Program-made: the position numbers and the translations under genes
The notes under the pieces: generated by a model
What the model saw: the letters and a program-made list of their open reading frames with translations, nothing else
Databases searched by the model: none
What the model was told of the DNA's origin: nothing
NCBI RefSeq assembly: GCF_022698165.1
Contig: NZ_JALDAY010000009.1
Location: 495,323 to 559,322 of the forward strand
Length of the DNA stretch: 64,000 bases
From: Streptomyces cylindrosporus
GTDB lineage: Bacteria > Actinomycetota > Actinomycetes > Streptomycetales > Streptomycetaceae
Direction of reading: 5' to 3'
Shown: positions 8,725-17,112 of the stretch, piece after piece
Layout: each line of letters begins with the position of its first letter
Position numbering within the stretch: position 1 is the first letter of the stretch

Positions 8725-9669
8725 TCACTCCGGCACTCCCAGTGCACCGGCGAGCATCGGCCAGGACGTGGTGAACTCCTGCTTCCAGTACGCCCAGCTG
8801 TGTCCTCCGCCCGAGTAGAAGTGCTTGGCGACCGCGATGCCGAGCCGGTCGAGGGCGTCGGTGAAACTGTGCGCCTGCGGCCACAGCGCGCTCTCCAGCG
8901 CCTCGGGCAGCCAGTCGCCGGTGCCTCCGGCCACCCCGCTGCCGCTCGACACGTACAGGGGAGTGCCCCGCAGCCCCTGCGCGCGGGCCCGCGGGTTGAA
9001 GCTCTGCCAGGTGAGCAGGTTCAGCACCGGGTTGCCCCACAGCGACACGGGTGCGAGGCCCTCCCGGGCCACGATGGCGTCGACGATCGTCGGCACACCG
9101 AGGAACGTGGTGTCGAGGATGCCGCTGTACGAGGCGGCCGCCGCGAACACGCCCGGATGCCGGGCCGCGTGCGCCAGCGCCCCGTAGCCGCCGGTGGAGA
9201 CCCCCGCGACGACCCGCACGCCGGAGGCTCGATAGCTGCCGGCGAGCAGCGCCGGGACCTCCCTGACCTGGAAGGTCTCGTAGTCCGGGCCACTGGCCCA
9301 GGCCGTGGGAATGCCGGTCGGACCCGCGTCCGGCATCGCAACGATCAGGTCCCGGCCCGCGGTGAAGGCCTCGATGTCCGTCTCCCGGGTCCAGGACGTG
9401 TAGTCGTCGTGGGCGCCGTGCAGGAGATACAGGACGGGATAGGTCTTCGTCGGCTGTGCGTCGAAGTCCGACGGCAGGATCAGCCGCACGGTCGCGCTGC
9501 GGCCCAGGGCGGCGGAGGGCAGGGACACGTCGAAGGTACGGGCGCTGATCCGGGTCGCGGCCCGTGCGGTGCCGGCCGCGGCCCCGAAGAGCGCGGCCAG
9601 GCCGGCCGTCGCCGCGGCCTTGGTGACGGTGCGTCGGGAGACTCCGGCGGTGCGTGGTCGGTGGGGCAT
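8725..9669 (-). CDS. Tat-exported esterase of the antigen 85 / esterase D fold
   Basis: 314 aa with a twin-arginine signal (SRRTVTK followed by an Ala-rich hydrophobic stretch). The PF00756-type alpha/beta-hydrolase core shows GVSTGG with Ser158 and GGGHSWAYW with His290. The histidine motif is very close to the HSWEYW of mycobacterial antigen 85 mycolyltransferases, which esterify trehalose with mycolates. The gene starts 21 nt after the polyketide synthase stop, so it is very probably co-transcribed and may transfer or release the product outside the membrane. A general esterase of unknown substrate remains possible. Confidence 0.8.
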   Translation of the reverse strand: MPHRPRTAGVSRRTVTKAAATAGLAALFGAAAGTARAATRISARTFDVSLPSAALGRSATVRLILPSDFDAQPTKTYPVLYLLHGAHDDYTSWTRETDIEAFTAGRDLIVAMPDAGPTGIPTAWASGPDYETFQVREVPALLAGSYRASGVRVVAGVSTGGYGALAHAARHPGVFAAAASYSGILDTTFLGVPTIVDAIVAREGLAPVSLWGNPVLNLLTWQSFNPRARAQGLRGTPLYVSSGSGVAGGTGDWLPEALESALWPQAHSFTDALDRLGIAVAKHFYSGGGHSWAYWKQEFTTSWPMLAGALGVPE

Positions 9670-9690
9670 GGCGGCTCCTCGGGTTCCGGT

Positions 9691-12600
9691 TCAGCGGGTC
9701 TGCTCGGCGCGGTCGAACTCCCGCCGCAGCAGGGCGGCGAGCTCGTCGACCTGCGGAGGGTCGAGAAGCGAGAGGTGATGCCCCGGCGCGGGTACGACGG
9801 TCAGCCGCGGGCACACCTCGTCCCAGCCGAGCGCCTCGTCGTCCCGTTCGTACGCCGGGTCGCGCACGGTGTGCGGGGCGGGCTCGCCGGCCCGGAACAG
9901 CACCACCCGCCCCTCGTACGGCCGCGGCCGGTGCGCCTCGCCGATCCGCAGGTCGAGATAGGAGGAGCGCTGGTGCTCCAGCGCCGCGGCCGGCACCTCG
10001 GCGGCCTCGCGCAGGGCGCGCAGCACGGTGTCGATGCGCTCGCCGTCGTCGTCCATCGTGACGAGTTCGTCGTACGGCAGCTCCAGCCGGACGCCGTAGG
10101 CATCGGCGACGTGCGCGGCGAACCCGGTCAGGTGAGCACGGACGCGGTCGGCGGGGGCGCGGTCGTCGAGCGGCCGTACGGAGTCGAGGAGCACCACCAG
10201 CTCCGCCTCCCGACCGGCCGCCGCCAGTTGCCGTGCGGTCTCCTGGGCGACGAAGCCGCCGAAGGACCAACCGCCCAGCAGACAGGGCCCGTCGGGGTGG
10301 ACCTCGGTGATCGCCTCGGCGTATCGGCGTGCCTTGTCGGTGACCGAGTCGGCTTCGTCCAGCCGCTCCAGCCCGTACACGGGGCGTTCGTCGCCGAGTC
10401 GATCGACGAGGGCCCGGTACACGTCGGTCGTGCCGCCGGCGGCATGGGCGAGGAAGAGCGGCGGCCGGGAGCCGCCGGAGTGCAAGGTCCGTAGCGGTCG
10501 TGACTCCGAGGCGGAAAGCGCCTGTTGTACGCGGTCGGCCACCGCGCCGATGCTTGCGGCGCCGAGCAGGTCGCGCAGCGGCAGCTCGATCCGGAACTCG
10601 CGCTCCAGCGCGGTCCGGACACGGACGGCCATCAGGGAGTCCAGGCCGAGGTCGGTCAGGGCGGTGGCGGGGGTGAGGCGTGCGGTCGGGTGGCCGGTGA
10701 CGGCGGCGATGTGGTGGCGCAGGCGGGCGGCGACGGAATCGTCTTCCGGTGCCACGGCCTTGGGCGCGGGCGTGGCCGTCACTCTTCCGTCCGTCCACCA
10801 GTGGCGCACGTGCCGCCAGCGTGGCGCGGGCAGGTCGATGACCCGGCCCACCGGTGGCGGCAGCCGCTGACCGGCCGCATACAGGGTGCCCAACTGGCCC
10901 AGGAACGCGGCGGATCCGTCGCCGTCGCGCCGCAGGCAGCCGACGGCGAGAGCCCCCGGCGCGTTGTCCGTGATCGCCCGGAGGAGGACCGGGTGGGGCG
11001 AGATCTCGACGAACGCGGTGTGGCCGTCCGCCCAGGCCGCCGCGACGGCCCGGTCCAGACGCACGGGCCGACGGAGGTTCGCCACCCAGTGGCCCGTGTC
11101 GAAGAAGCAGTCGCCGCGCGGGTCGTCCAGCACGGTGGAGTATCCGGGGACGCGCGGCAGTCTGCCCCTGACGTCGGCCAGCGCGTCGGCCAACTCGGGG
11201 AGCAGAGACTGGACTTGGGGTGAGTGGCCGGCCCCGACGACCCGCATGGCCCGAGCCGCCCGTCCGGCCCGCTCCAGCTTGCGCACCAGCGCGGAGACCG
11301 CCTCCTCCTCCCCGGTGACGACTTTCTGCCCCGGCGAGGAGTGCACGGCGACATGGACGCCGGGGAAGTCCCTTTCCAGGGTAGGGAGTTCACCGTCCTC
11401 CAGGTCCACGACCGCCATCGCGCCACCCCGCAGCCGGCTCAGCAGCCGCGCCCGTACGGCCACGATCCTCGCCGCGTCCGACAGGTCCAGGGCGCCCGCG
11501 CACACCGCCGCGGCCACCTCGCCCATGGAGTGGCCGATCACGGCGGCGGGCTCGACCCCGTACGAACGCCACAGCTCTGCCAGCGCCACCTGGAGCCCGA
11601 ACAGCACGGGCTGAGCCATCTCGAGTCGGTCCAGGTCGCCGCCGGAGGCGAGGTGGTCGTAGAGCGAGAACCCGCACTCCGCGGCGAGCTGGGCGTCGGT
11701 CTTCTCCACCGCGGCCGCGAAGGCGGGTTCCTCGGCCAGCAGACGCCGTCCCATTCCGACCCACTGGCTGCCGTACCCGGAGAACACCCACACAGGTCCG
11801 CGCCCGACTCGGTCCCGGTCGTCGGTCACCACCGCGGGATGGGGGACGCCGAGCGCCAACGCCCGCAGACCGTCGGCGAGTTCGTGGCGGTCGCGGGCGA
11901 CCAGGGCTGCCCGGACGGGCCCGCGACCGGTGCGCCCGGCGAGCGTGCGTGCCACGTCGGCCAGCGGCGCGCGGGTGCCCTCGGGAGTCCGGAGCCAGCC
12001 GGCGAGCCGGGACGCGGTGTCCCGCAGCCGTTCCCCGTCGACGTCGGACAGCAGGTGCAGCCGGGCCGTCGGCTCCTGCGGCGGTGGGAGCAGGGCGGGC
12101 CGCCATTCCTCCAGTACGGCATGAGCGTTGGTGCCGCCGAAGCCGAAACCGGAGACGCCCGCCATCGCCGTCCCGCTGTAACGCGGCCACGGCTCGGCCT
12201 CCGTCGCCACCCGCAGCCGTACGTCGTCGAGCGCGCTGCCGTCCGCGCAGTGCAGGGACGGCGGGATGGCGTCGTGGTGCAGGGCGAGAACCGTCTTGAC
12301 CAGGCCGGCGATGCCCGCCGCCGACTCCAGATGCCCCAGGTTGCCCTTGACCGAGCCGAGCAGCAGCGGCTGGTCGGGGTCGCGGCCCGCGCCGAGGACC
12401 GCGCCCAGCGCGCCCGCCTCGATCGGGTCGCCGAGCGGAGTACCGGTGCCGTGTGCCTCGACGTAGTCGACGTGTGCCGGGTCGGCACCGGCTCGTGCGT
12501 ACGCCGTCGACAACAGGGCTTGCTGGGCCGCGGGGTTGGGCGCCAGCAGGCCGTTGGAGCGGCCGTCGGAGTTGACCGCCGTGGCGCGGACCACGGCCAG

Positions 12601-13638
12601 CACCCGGTCGCCGTCCCGCTCGGCGTCGGACAGCCGTTTCAGGAGGACGGCGGCGCAGCCCTCGCCGCGCCCGATGCCGTCGGCAGCCGTGGAGAACGGC
12701 TTGCAGCGGCCGTCCGCGGCGAGCGCTCCCGCGCGGTTGAACGCGACCGTGACGGTGGGGGACAGGAGGAGGTTGACCCCGGCGGCGATCGCCAGCTCGC
12801 TCTCGCCCGTGCGCAGGGACACGCACGCGTGGTGCACGGCGACCAGCGAGGAGGAACACGCCGTGTCGACGGTCATGCTCGGCCCGCGGGTGTCCAGGAA
12901 GTACGCCAGCCGGCCCGCGGCGACGCTGAGCGCAGCTCCCGCCGGCGCCCAGGGGTCGACCGACTCGGCGTCGGCGCCGGTGAGTTGGCCGTACTCGGCG
13001 GCCGATACGCCCACGAAGACACCGGTGTTGCTGCCCGCCAGGGAGGCCGCCGGGACGGCCGCGTGGTCGAGCGTCTCGTGGACGACCTCGAGGAGGATCC
13101 GCTGCTGCGGGTCCATCACGGCGGCCTCGCGCGGGGTGATCCGGAAGAAGTCCGCGTCGAACCCGGCGATGTCGTCGAGGTAACCCCCGTACGGGAGCGC
13201 CTCGGAGTGCGGAAAGGGCGTGAAGTCGCGCCAGCGGTCCTCCGGGACGTGCCGGATCGCGTCGACGCCGTCACCCAGCAGCCGCCAGTAGTCCTCGGGT
13301 CCGTGCACACCGCCCGGCAGCCTGCAGCCCACTCCGATGACCGCCACGGGCTCCCCGGAGATCACCTGCATGGTCACCGGCACGGGGGCGGGTTCCCGCG
13401 CGCCGCAGACACGCGTGACCAGCGCGTCCCCGGTGGGCGCCTCCCAGACCAGAGTGGCCGGCAACTCCCGGCCCACCAGCCGTGACAGCTCCCCGGCGAG
13501 CACCACGGCGTCCCGGGAGGACATGCCCAGGTCCGCCAACGGCCGGTCCATCGGGGCGGGTTGCCCGGGTGTCCCGTTCCAGGCGGCCACCCGTTCCGTG
13601 ATCAGCCGACGCACCGCCTGCTCGTCGGCGGCTCTCAC
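9691..13638 (-). CDS. Pks13-like type I polyketide synthase, ACP-KS-AT-ACP-TE
   Basis: 1315 aa from GTG 13638, which overlaps the stop of the AMP-ligase gene (GTGA). Domains: N-terminal ACP (residues 5-80, DLGMSSRD with phosphopantetheine Ser41); KS (95-520, DTACSSS with Cys261, then EAHGTGT and GNLGHLE); AT (620-930, GHSMGE with Ser704); second ACP (960-1035, GLDSLMAV with Ser1001); thioesterase (1050-1310, GGWSFGG with Ser1125). There is no KR, DH or ER. This order is that of mycobacterial Pks13, which condenses a meromycoloyl-AMP-derived chain with a carboxyacyl-CoA; at 1733 aa Pks13 is larger. The SSRD motif is typical of ACPs loaded by fatty acyl-AMP ligases. The product, presumably a beta-keto, alpha-branched acyl chain, is inferred. 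Confidence 0.85.
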   Translation of the reverse strand: MRAADEQAVRRLITERVAAWNGTPGQPAPMDRPLADLGMSSRDAVVLAGELSRLVGRELPATLVWEAPTGDALVTRVCGAREPAPVPVTMQVISGEPVAVIGVGCRLPGGVHGPEDYWRLLGDGVDAIRHVPEDRWRDFTPFPHSEALPYGGYLDDIAGFDADFFRITPREAAVMDPQQRILLEVVHETLDHAAVPAASLAGSNTGVFVGVSAAEYGQLTGADAESVDPWAPAGAALSVAAGRLAYFLDTRGPSMTVDTACSSSLVAVHHACVSLRTGESELAIAAGVNLLLSPTVTVAFNRAGALAADGRCKPFSTAADGIGRGEGCAAVLLKRLSDAERDGDRVLAVVRATAVNSDGRSNGLLAPNPAAQQALLSTAYARAGADPAHVDYVEAHGTGTPLGDPIEAGALGAVLGAGRDPDQPLLLGSVKGNLGHLESAAGIAGLVKTVLALHHDAIPPSLHCADGSALDDVRLRVATEAEPWPRYSGTAMAGVSGFGFGGTNAHAVLEEWRPALLPPPQEPTARLHLLSDVDGERLRDTASRLAGWLRTPEGTRAPLADVARTLAGRTGRGPVRAALVARDRHELADGLRALALGVPHPAVVTDDRDRVGRGPVWVFSGYGSQWVGMGRRLLAEEPAFAAAVEKTDAQLAAECGFSLYDHLASGGDLDRLEMAQPVLFGLQVALAELWRSYGVEPAAVIGHSMGEVAAAVCAGALDLSDAARIVAVRARLLSRLRGGAMAVVDLEDGELPTLERDFPGVHVAVHSSPGQKVVTGEEEAVSALVRKLERAGRAARAMRVVGAGHSPQVQSLLPELADALADVRGRLPRVPGYSTVLDDPRGDCFFDTGHWVANLRRPVRLDRAVAAAWADGHTAFVEISPHPVLLRAITDNAPGALAVGCLRRDGDGSAAFLGQLGTLYAAGQRLPPPVGRVIDLPAPRWRHVRHWWTDGRVTATPAPKAVAPEDDSVAARLRHHIAAVTGHPTARLTPATALTDLGLDSLMAVRVRTALEREFRIELPLRDLLGAASIGAVADRVQQALSASESRPLRTLHSGGSRPPLFLAHAAGGTTDVYRALVDRLGDERPVYGLERLDEADSVTDKARRYAEAITEVHPDGPCLLGGWSFGGFVAQETARQLAAAGREAELVVLLDSVRPLDDRAPADRVRAHLTGFAAHVADAYGVRLELPYDELVTMDDDGERIDTVLRALREAAEVPAAALEHQRSSYLDLRIGEAHRPRPYEGRVVLFRAGEPAPHTVRDPAYERDDEALGWDEVCPRLTVVPAPGHHLSLLDPPQVDELAALLRREFDRAEQTR

Positions 13639-15350
13639 CGCGCACGCTCCGCCGTGTAGTCGCCCGCCAGATACCGCTCGCGGGTCCGTGCCCGCGAGAC
13701 CTTGCCGCTGGAGGTCCGCGGCACGCTGCCCGGCGCCACCAGCACGACCTCGGCCAGCCGCAGCCCGTGCCGGGCGGAGACGGCGGCGCGCACGGCACGG
13801 ACCAGCGCCGGTACGTCGATGTCGGCGAGCGAGGTGCCGCGAGCGTGTTCGGCGACCACGACCACCCGCTCGCCCGAGCCGCCCGGGATGCCGAAGGCGG
13901 CGAGCCGGTCGGGCCGGATCGCCGGATCCGCTTCCTGGGCGGTGGCCTCCACGTCCTGCGGATAGTGGTTGCGGCCGTCCACCACAATGAGGTCCTTCAG
14001 CCGCCCCGTGACGATCAACCGCCCTTCCAGCACAGCCCCGAGGTCGCCCGTGCGCAGCCATCCGCCGGGGCCGAAGACGCGCCGGGTGAGCTCCTCCTGG
14101 TTGCGGTATCCGCGGCCGACATTGGGGCCCCGCACCTGTATCTCGCCCACCTCGCCGTCGGAGAGACCGGCACCGGACACGGGGTCCGCGACACGGACCC
14201 GCTGGCCCGCCGGAGTGCCACAGCCCGCCAGCAGCACCGCCCGAGGGTCGTCGGGTCGTGCGGGCAGCGCCTTCCCGGCGGCGAGGGCGTCCCGGTCGAG
14301 GGCGACCCGGTGCAGCGGCTCGCCGGGCCGGGCCGCGCTGACGAAGACGGTGGCCTCGGCGAGCCCGTACGAGGGACAGTGCGTCTCCGGCACCAGCCCC
14401 TGACCGGCGAAGGCGGCGTGGAAGCGGTCGGCCGTGCCGGGACGGACCGGTTCACTGCCGTTGATCAGCGCGACGACGTCACCCAGCCGCAGATCCGCCT
14501 TCTGCGCGTCCGTGACGGCGGAGGCACAGTAGTCGTAGGCGAAGTTCGGGGCCGCGCTCACCGCGCGCGGATGCGTCCCCAACAGCCGCAGCCAGCGCAC
14601 CGGTTCGTGCAGGAACGCCACCGGATCCATCAGCACCGACGGCAGCCCGCGCACCACCGGGGCGGCGACGCTCAGCACCAGCCCCATGTCGTGGTAGAGC
14701 GGCAACCAGCCCACACAGGTCACCGGATGGGCGTCGGCGCCGTAAGCGGCCAGTGCCTGGCGGGCGTTGGCGACGACGTTGGCGTGGGTGATCTCCACGC
14801 CCGCCGGGGTGCGGGTCGAGCCGGAGGTGTACTGCAGATAGGCCACGGCGTCGAGGGCCACCGGCCGCGCGTCGCCCGCGGACGTGTCGGGCACCTCGTC
14901 GGCCACGACGACCCGGGCCGGCGTGTCCGCGCGGAAGCCGCGCACCGCGTCGGCGGTCCGGCGCGTCGTCACCACGACCGCCGGGTCCGCGTCGGCGAGC
15001 ACCGCCGAGAGCCGGTCGTCCTGCCCGGGCAGACCCGGTGGATACAGCGGTACGGCGACCAGTCCGGCCGCGAGCGCCGCGAGGAAGGCGGTGACGTACT
15101 CCAGGCCCTGCGGGCACAGCAGCGCGACCCGCGCTCCGGGCTCGGTGTCCTCGGCGAGCCGGGCGGCCAGGGCGCGCACGCGCAGGTCCAGGCGCCGCCA
15201 GGTCAGTGTGCGGTGGACGCCCCGCGAACCCGGCGCGGGATGGTCGACGAAGGTGAAGGCCCGGCGGTCGGGGGCGGCCCCGGCCCAGTGCCGCACGAAC
15301 TCCGGCAGAGTCCGGTGGGCGGGCGCGATCGGGGGGCGGCGGCTCTCCAC
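13635..15350 (-). CDS. Fatty acyl-AMP ligase (FadD32-like)
   Basis: 571 aa from GTG 15350, preceded by AGGAG at 8 nt; an upstream open extension overlaps the carboxylase gene and was rejected. ANL-superfamily motifs: YTSGSTRTPAGVEITHANV (AMP-binding loop), PLYHDMGL, PNFAYDYC, NGSEPV, YGLAEATVFVS and the C-terminal hinge TGDLG...GRLKDLIVVDGRNHYP. The PNFAYD/NGSEPV/LAEAT combination is typical of fatty acyl-AMP ligases, which pass the acyl-AMP to an ACP, rather than acyl-CoA ligases. It is translationally coupled to the PKS, whose N-terminal ACP would be its acceptor. Chain length cannot be deduced. Confidence 0.9.
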   Translation of the reverse strand: MESRRPPIAPAHRTLPEFVRHWAGAAPDRRAFTFVDHPAPGSRGVHRTLTWRRLDLRVRALAARLAEDTEPGARVALLCPQGLEYVTAFLAALAAGLVAVPLYPPGLPGQDDRLSAVLADADPAVVVTTRRTADAVRGFRADTPARVVVADEVPDTSAGDARPVALDAVAYLQYTSGSTRTPAGVEITHANVVANARQALAAYGADAHPVTCVGWLPLYHDMGLVLSVAAPVVRGLPSVLMDPVAFLHEPVRWLRLLGTHPRAVSAAPNFAYDYCASAVTDAQKADLRLGDVVALINGSEPVRPGTADRFHAAFAGQGLVPETHCPSYGLAEATVFVSAARPGEPLHRVALDRDALAAGKALPARPDDPRAVLLAGCGTPAGQRVRVADPVSGAGLSDGEVGEIQVRGPNVGRGYRNQEELTRRVFGPGGWLRTGDLGAVLEGRLIVTGRLKDLIVVDGRNHYPQDVEATAQEADPAIRPDRLAAFGIPGGSGERVVVVAEHARGTSLADIDVPALVRAVRAAVSARHGLRLAEVVLVAPGSVPRTSSGKVSRARTRERYLAGDYTAERAR

Positions 15351-15411
15351 GATGTGGCTCCTCAGGTCACGTAACGGGCTTGCGTGGCACGGTGGTTGGA
15401 GGTCGGCGGGG

Positions 15412-16986
15412 TCACAGGGGGATGTTGCCGTGCCGGCGCTCCGGCATCGGGGCGCGCTTGCCGCGCAGCGTCCGCAGCGCGCGGCAGACCTGCTCGCGGG
15501 TCTCGCGAGGGGCGATGACGGCGTCCACGTAGCCGCGCTCGGCCGCGAGGTACGGGGTGCCGTGGGTACTCTCGTACGCGGCGACGAGCCGGGTGCGCAG
15601 CGCCTCCGGGTCGGTGGCGGCGGCGAGTTCACGCCGGTGCAGGACGCCCACCGCGCCCTCGGCGCCCATCACGGCGATACGGGCGGTGGGCCAGGCGAGG
15701 TTGACGTCGGCGCCGAGGTGCTTGGAACCCATCACCGCGTATCCGCCGCCGTAGGCCTTGCGGACCACGACGGTGACCTTGGGGACGGTCGCCTCGGCGT
15801 ACGCGTACAGCAGTTTGGCGCCCCGCCGGATGATCCCGGCCTGCTCCTGTCGGACCCCGGACAGATAGCCCGGCACGTCCGCGAAGGTCAGCAGCGGGAT
15901 GCCGAACGCGTCGCAGAACCGTACGAACCGCGCGGCCTTCTCGGAGGCGTCGATGTCCAGCACCCCGGCCGAACACAGGGGTTGGTTGGCCACGACCCCC
16001 ACCGACCGGCCCTCGACGCGGGCCAGCGCGCAGATGATGTTCGGTGCGAACAGCTCCTGGACCTGCAGGAGTTCACCGTCGTCGACGACCGTGTGCAGGA
16101 TGTCCCGCATGTCGTAGGCCTGCTGGAGCCGGTCCGGCACGGCCTCGTCCAGCCAGGCGCCGTCGCGGGCGGGGGCGGGGGCGTACTCCGGCGGCCGTTC
16201 GAGGTTGTTGCCGGGCAGATACGACAACAGGTCCCGTACGGTGTCCAGGGCGTCCTCCTCGTCGGTGGCGAGGAAGTGCGCGTTGCCGCTCAGGGCGTTG
16301 CTGGTGCGGGCGCCGCCCAGGTCCTCGGCGCTGGTGCGCTCGCCGGTGACCGCCTCGATGACGTCGGGCCCGGTGACGAACATGTGCGAGGCACCGTCGA
16401 CCATCACGGTGAGGTCCGTGATGGCGGGCGAGTAGGCCGCGCCGCCCGCGCAGGGGCCGAGGACGACCGAGATCTGCGGGATCACCCCGGACGCCTTGAC
16501 GTTGCGGCGCACCAGCTCGGCGTAGAGGGCGAGCGATGCGACGCCCTCCTGGATGCGGGCCCCGCCGCCGTCGTTGAGCCCGACGACCGGGCAGCCGATC
16601 TTCAGGGCGAGGTCCATCAGGGCGACCGTCTTCTCCCCGAAGGCCTCGCCCATGCTGCCGCCGAAGACCGTGGAGTCCTGCGCGAAGACGCAGACGGTAC
16701 GGCCGTCGACCGTGCCGTGCCCGGTGATCACCCCGTCCCCGTACGGGCGCCGGGCACCGTCGCCGACGGGCCGGGCCCGCACGAACAGGCCGGTCTCCGT
16801 GAAGGAGCCCGCATCCAGCAGCCGTTCGATCCGCTCCCGTGCGCCGAACTGTCCACGTCGTCTCGTGCCGCCCGGAGCCACGGCGCGAGCCCGGCGCTCC
16901 GCCAGGCGGGCGAGGCGCTCGGCGGTGCGGTCGGGAACCTGCGCGACCGTCCCTTCGGGACGGGATGTCGTCGCCTCTCGCGTCAC
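15412..16986 (-). CDS. Acyl-CoA carboxylase beta (carboxyltransferase) subunit, AccD4/PccB-like
   Basis: 524 aa. Carboxyltransferase motifs are intact: FAQDSTVFGGSMGEAFGEK, GLNDGGGARIQEGV, GPCAGGAAYSPAITD (oxyanion Gly-Gly pair), AYGGGYAVMGSKHLGAD, and the family C-terminus ending RRHGNIPL. It transfers carboxylate from biotin to an acyl-CoA. The biotin-carrying alpha subunit is not in the window. In mycobacteria AccD4 makes the carboxylated acyl extender for Pks13; as first gene of this operon it may do the same here, though propionyl-CoA cannot be excluded. GTG 16986 is chosen because GGAGG lies 5 nt upstream; GTG 16992 overlaps that site. Confidence 0.85.
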   Translation of the reverse strand: MTREATTSRPEGTVAQVPDRTAERLARLAERRARAVAPGGTRRRGQFGARERIERLLDAGSFTETGLFVRARPVGDGARRPYGDGVITGHGTVDGRTVCVFAQDSTVFGGSMGEAFGEKTVALMDLALKIGCPVVGLNDGGGARIQEGVASLALYAELVRRNVKASGVIPQISVVLGPCAGGAAYSPAITDLTVMVDGASHMFVTGPDVIEAVTGERTSAEDLGGARTSNALSGNAHFLATDEEDALDTVRDLLSYLPGNNLERPPEYAPAPARDGAWLDEAVPDRLQQAYDMRDILHTVVDDGELLQVQELFAPNIICALARVEGRSVGVVANQPLCSAGVLDIDASEKAARFVRFCDAFGIPLLTFADVPGYLSGVRQEQAGIIRRGAKLLYAYAEATVPKVTVVVRKAYGGGYAVMGSKHLGADVNLAWPTARIAVMGAEGAVGVLHRRELAAATDPEALRTRLVAAYESTHGTPYLAAERGYVDAVIAPRETREQVCRALRTLRGKRAPMPERRHGNIPL

Positions 16987-17112
16987 AACCACCTCCGAAA
17001 TGGCTTTCGAATATGGCAGTGGTCGAGAGGCGGATTGAGTGGTTCGGCGTTCTCTTTGCGGGAGTTGAGTCCTGTGGAAGCGCTGTTAGTCCGGCTGTGA
17101 CAACGAGGTGCC

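Noticed and set aside
13635..15632. Extended N-terminus of the AMP-ligase to 15632
   Set aside because: Would overlap the carboxylase gene by over 200 nt and adds no conserved sequence; GTG 15350 has a good ribosome site.
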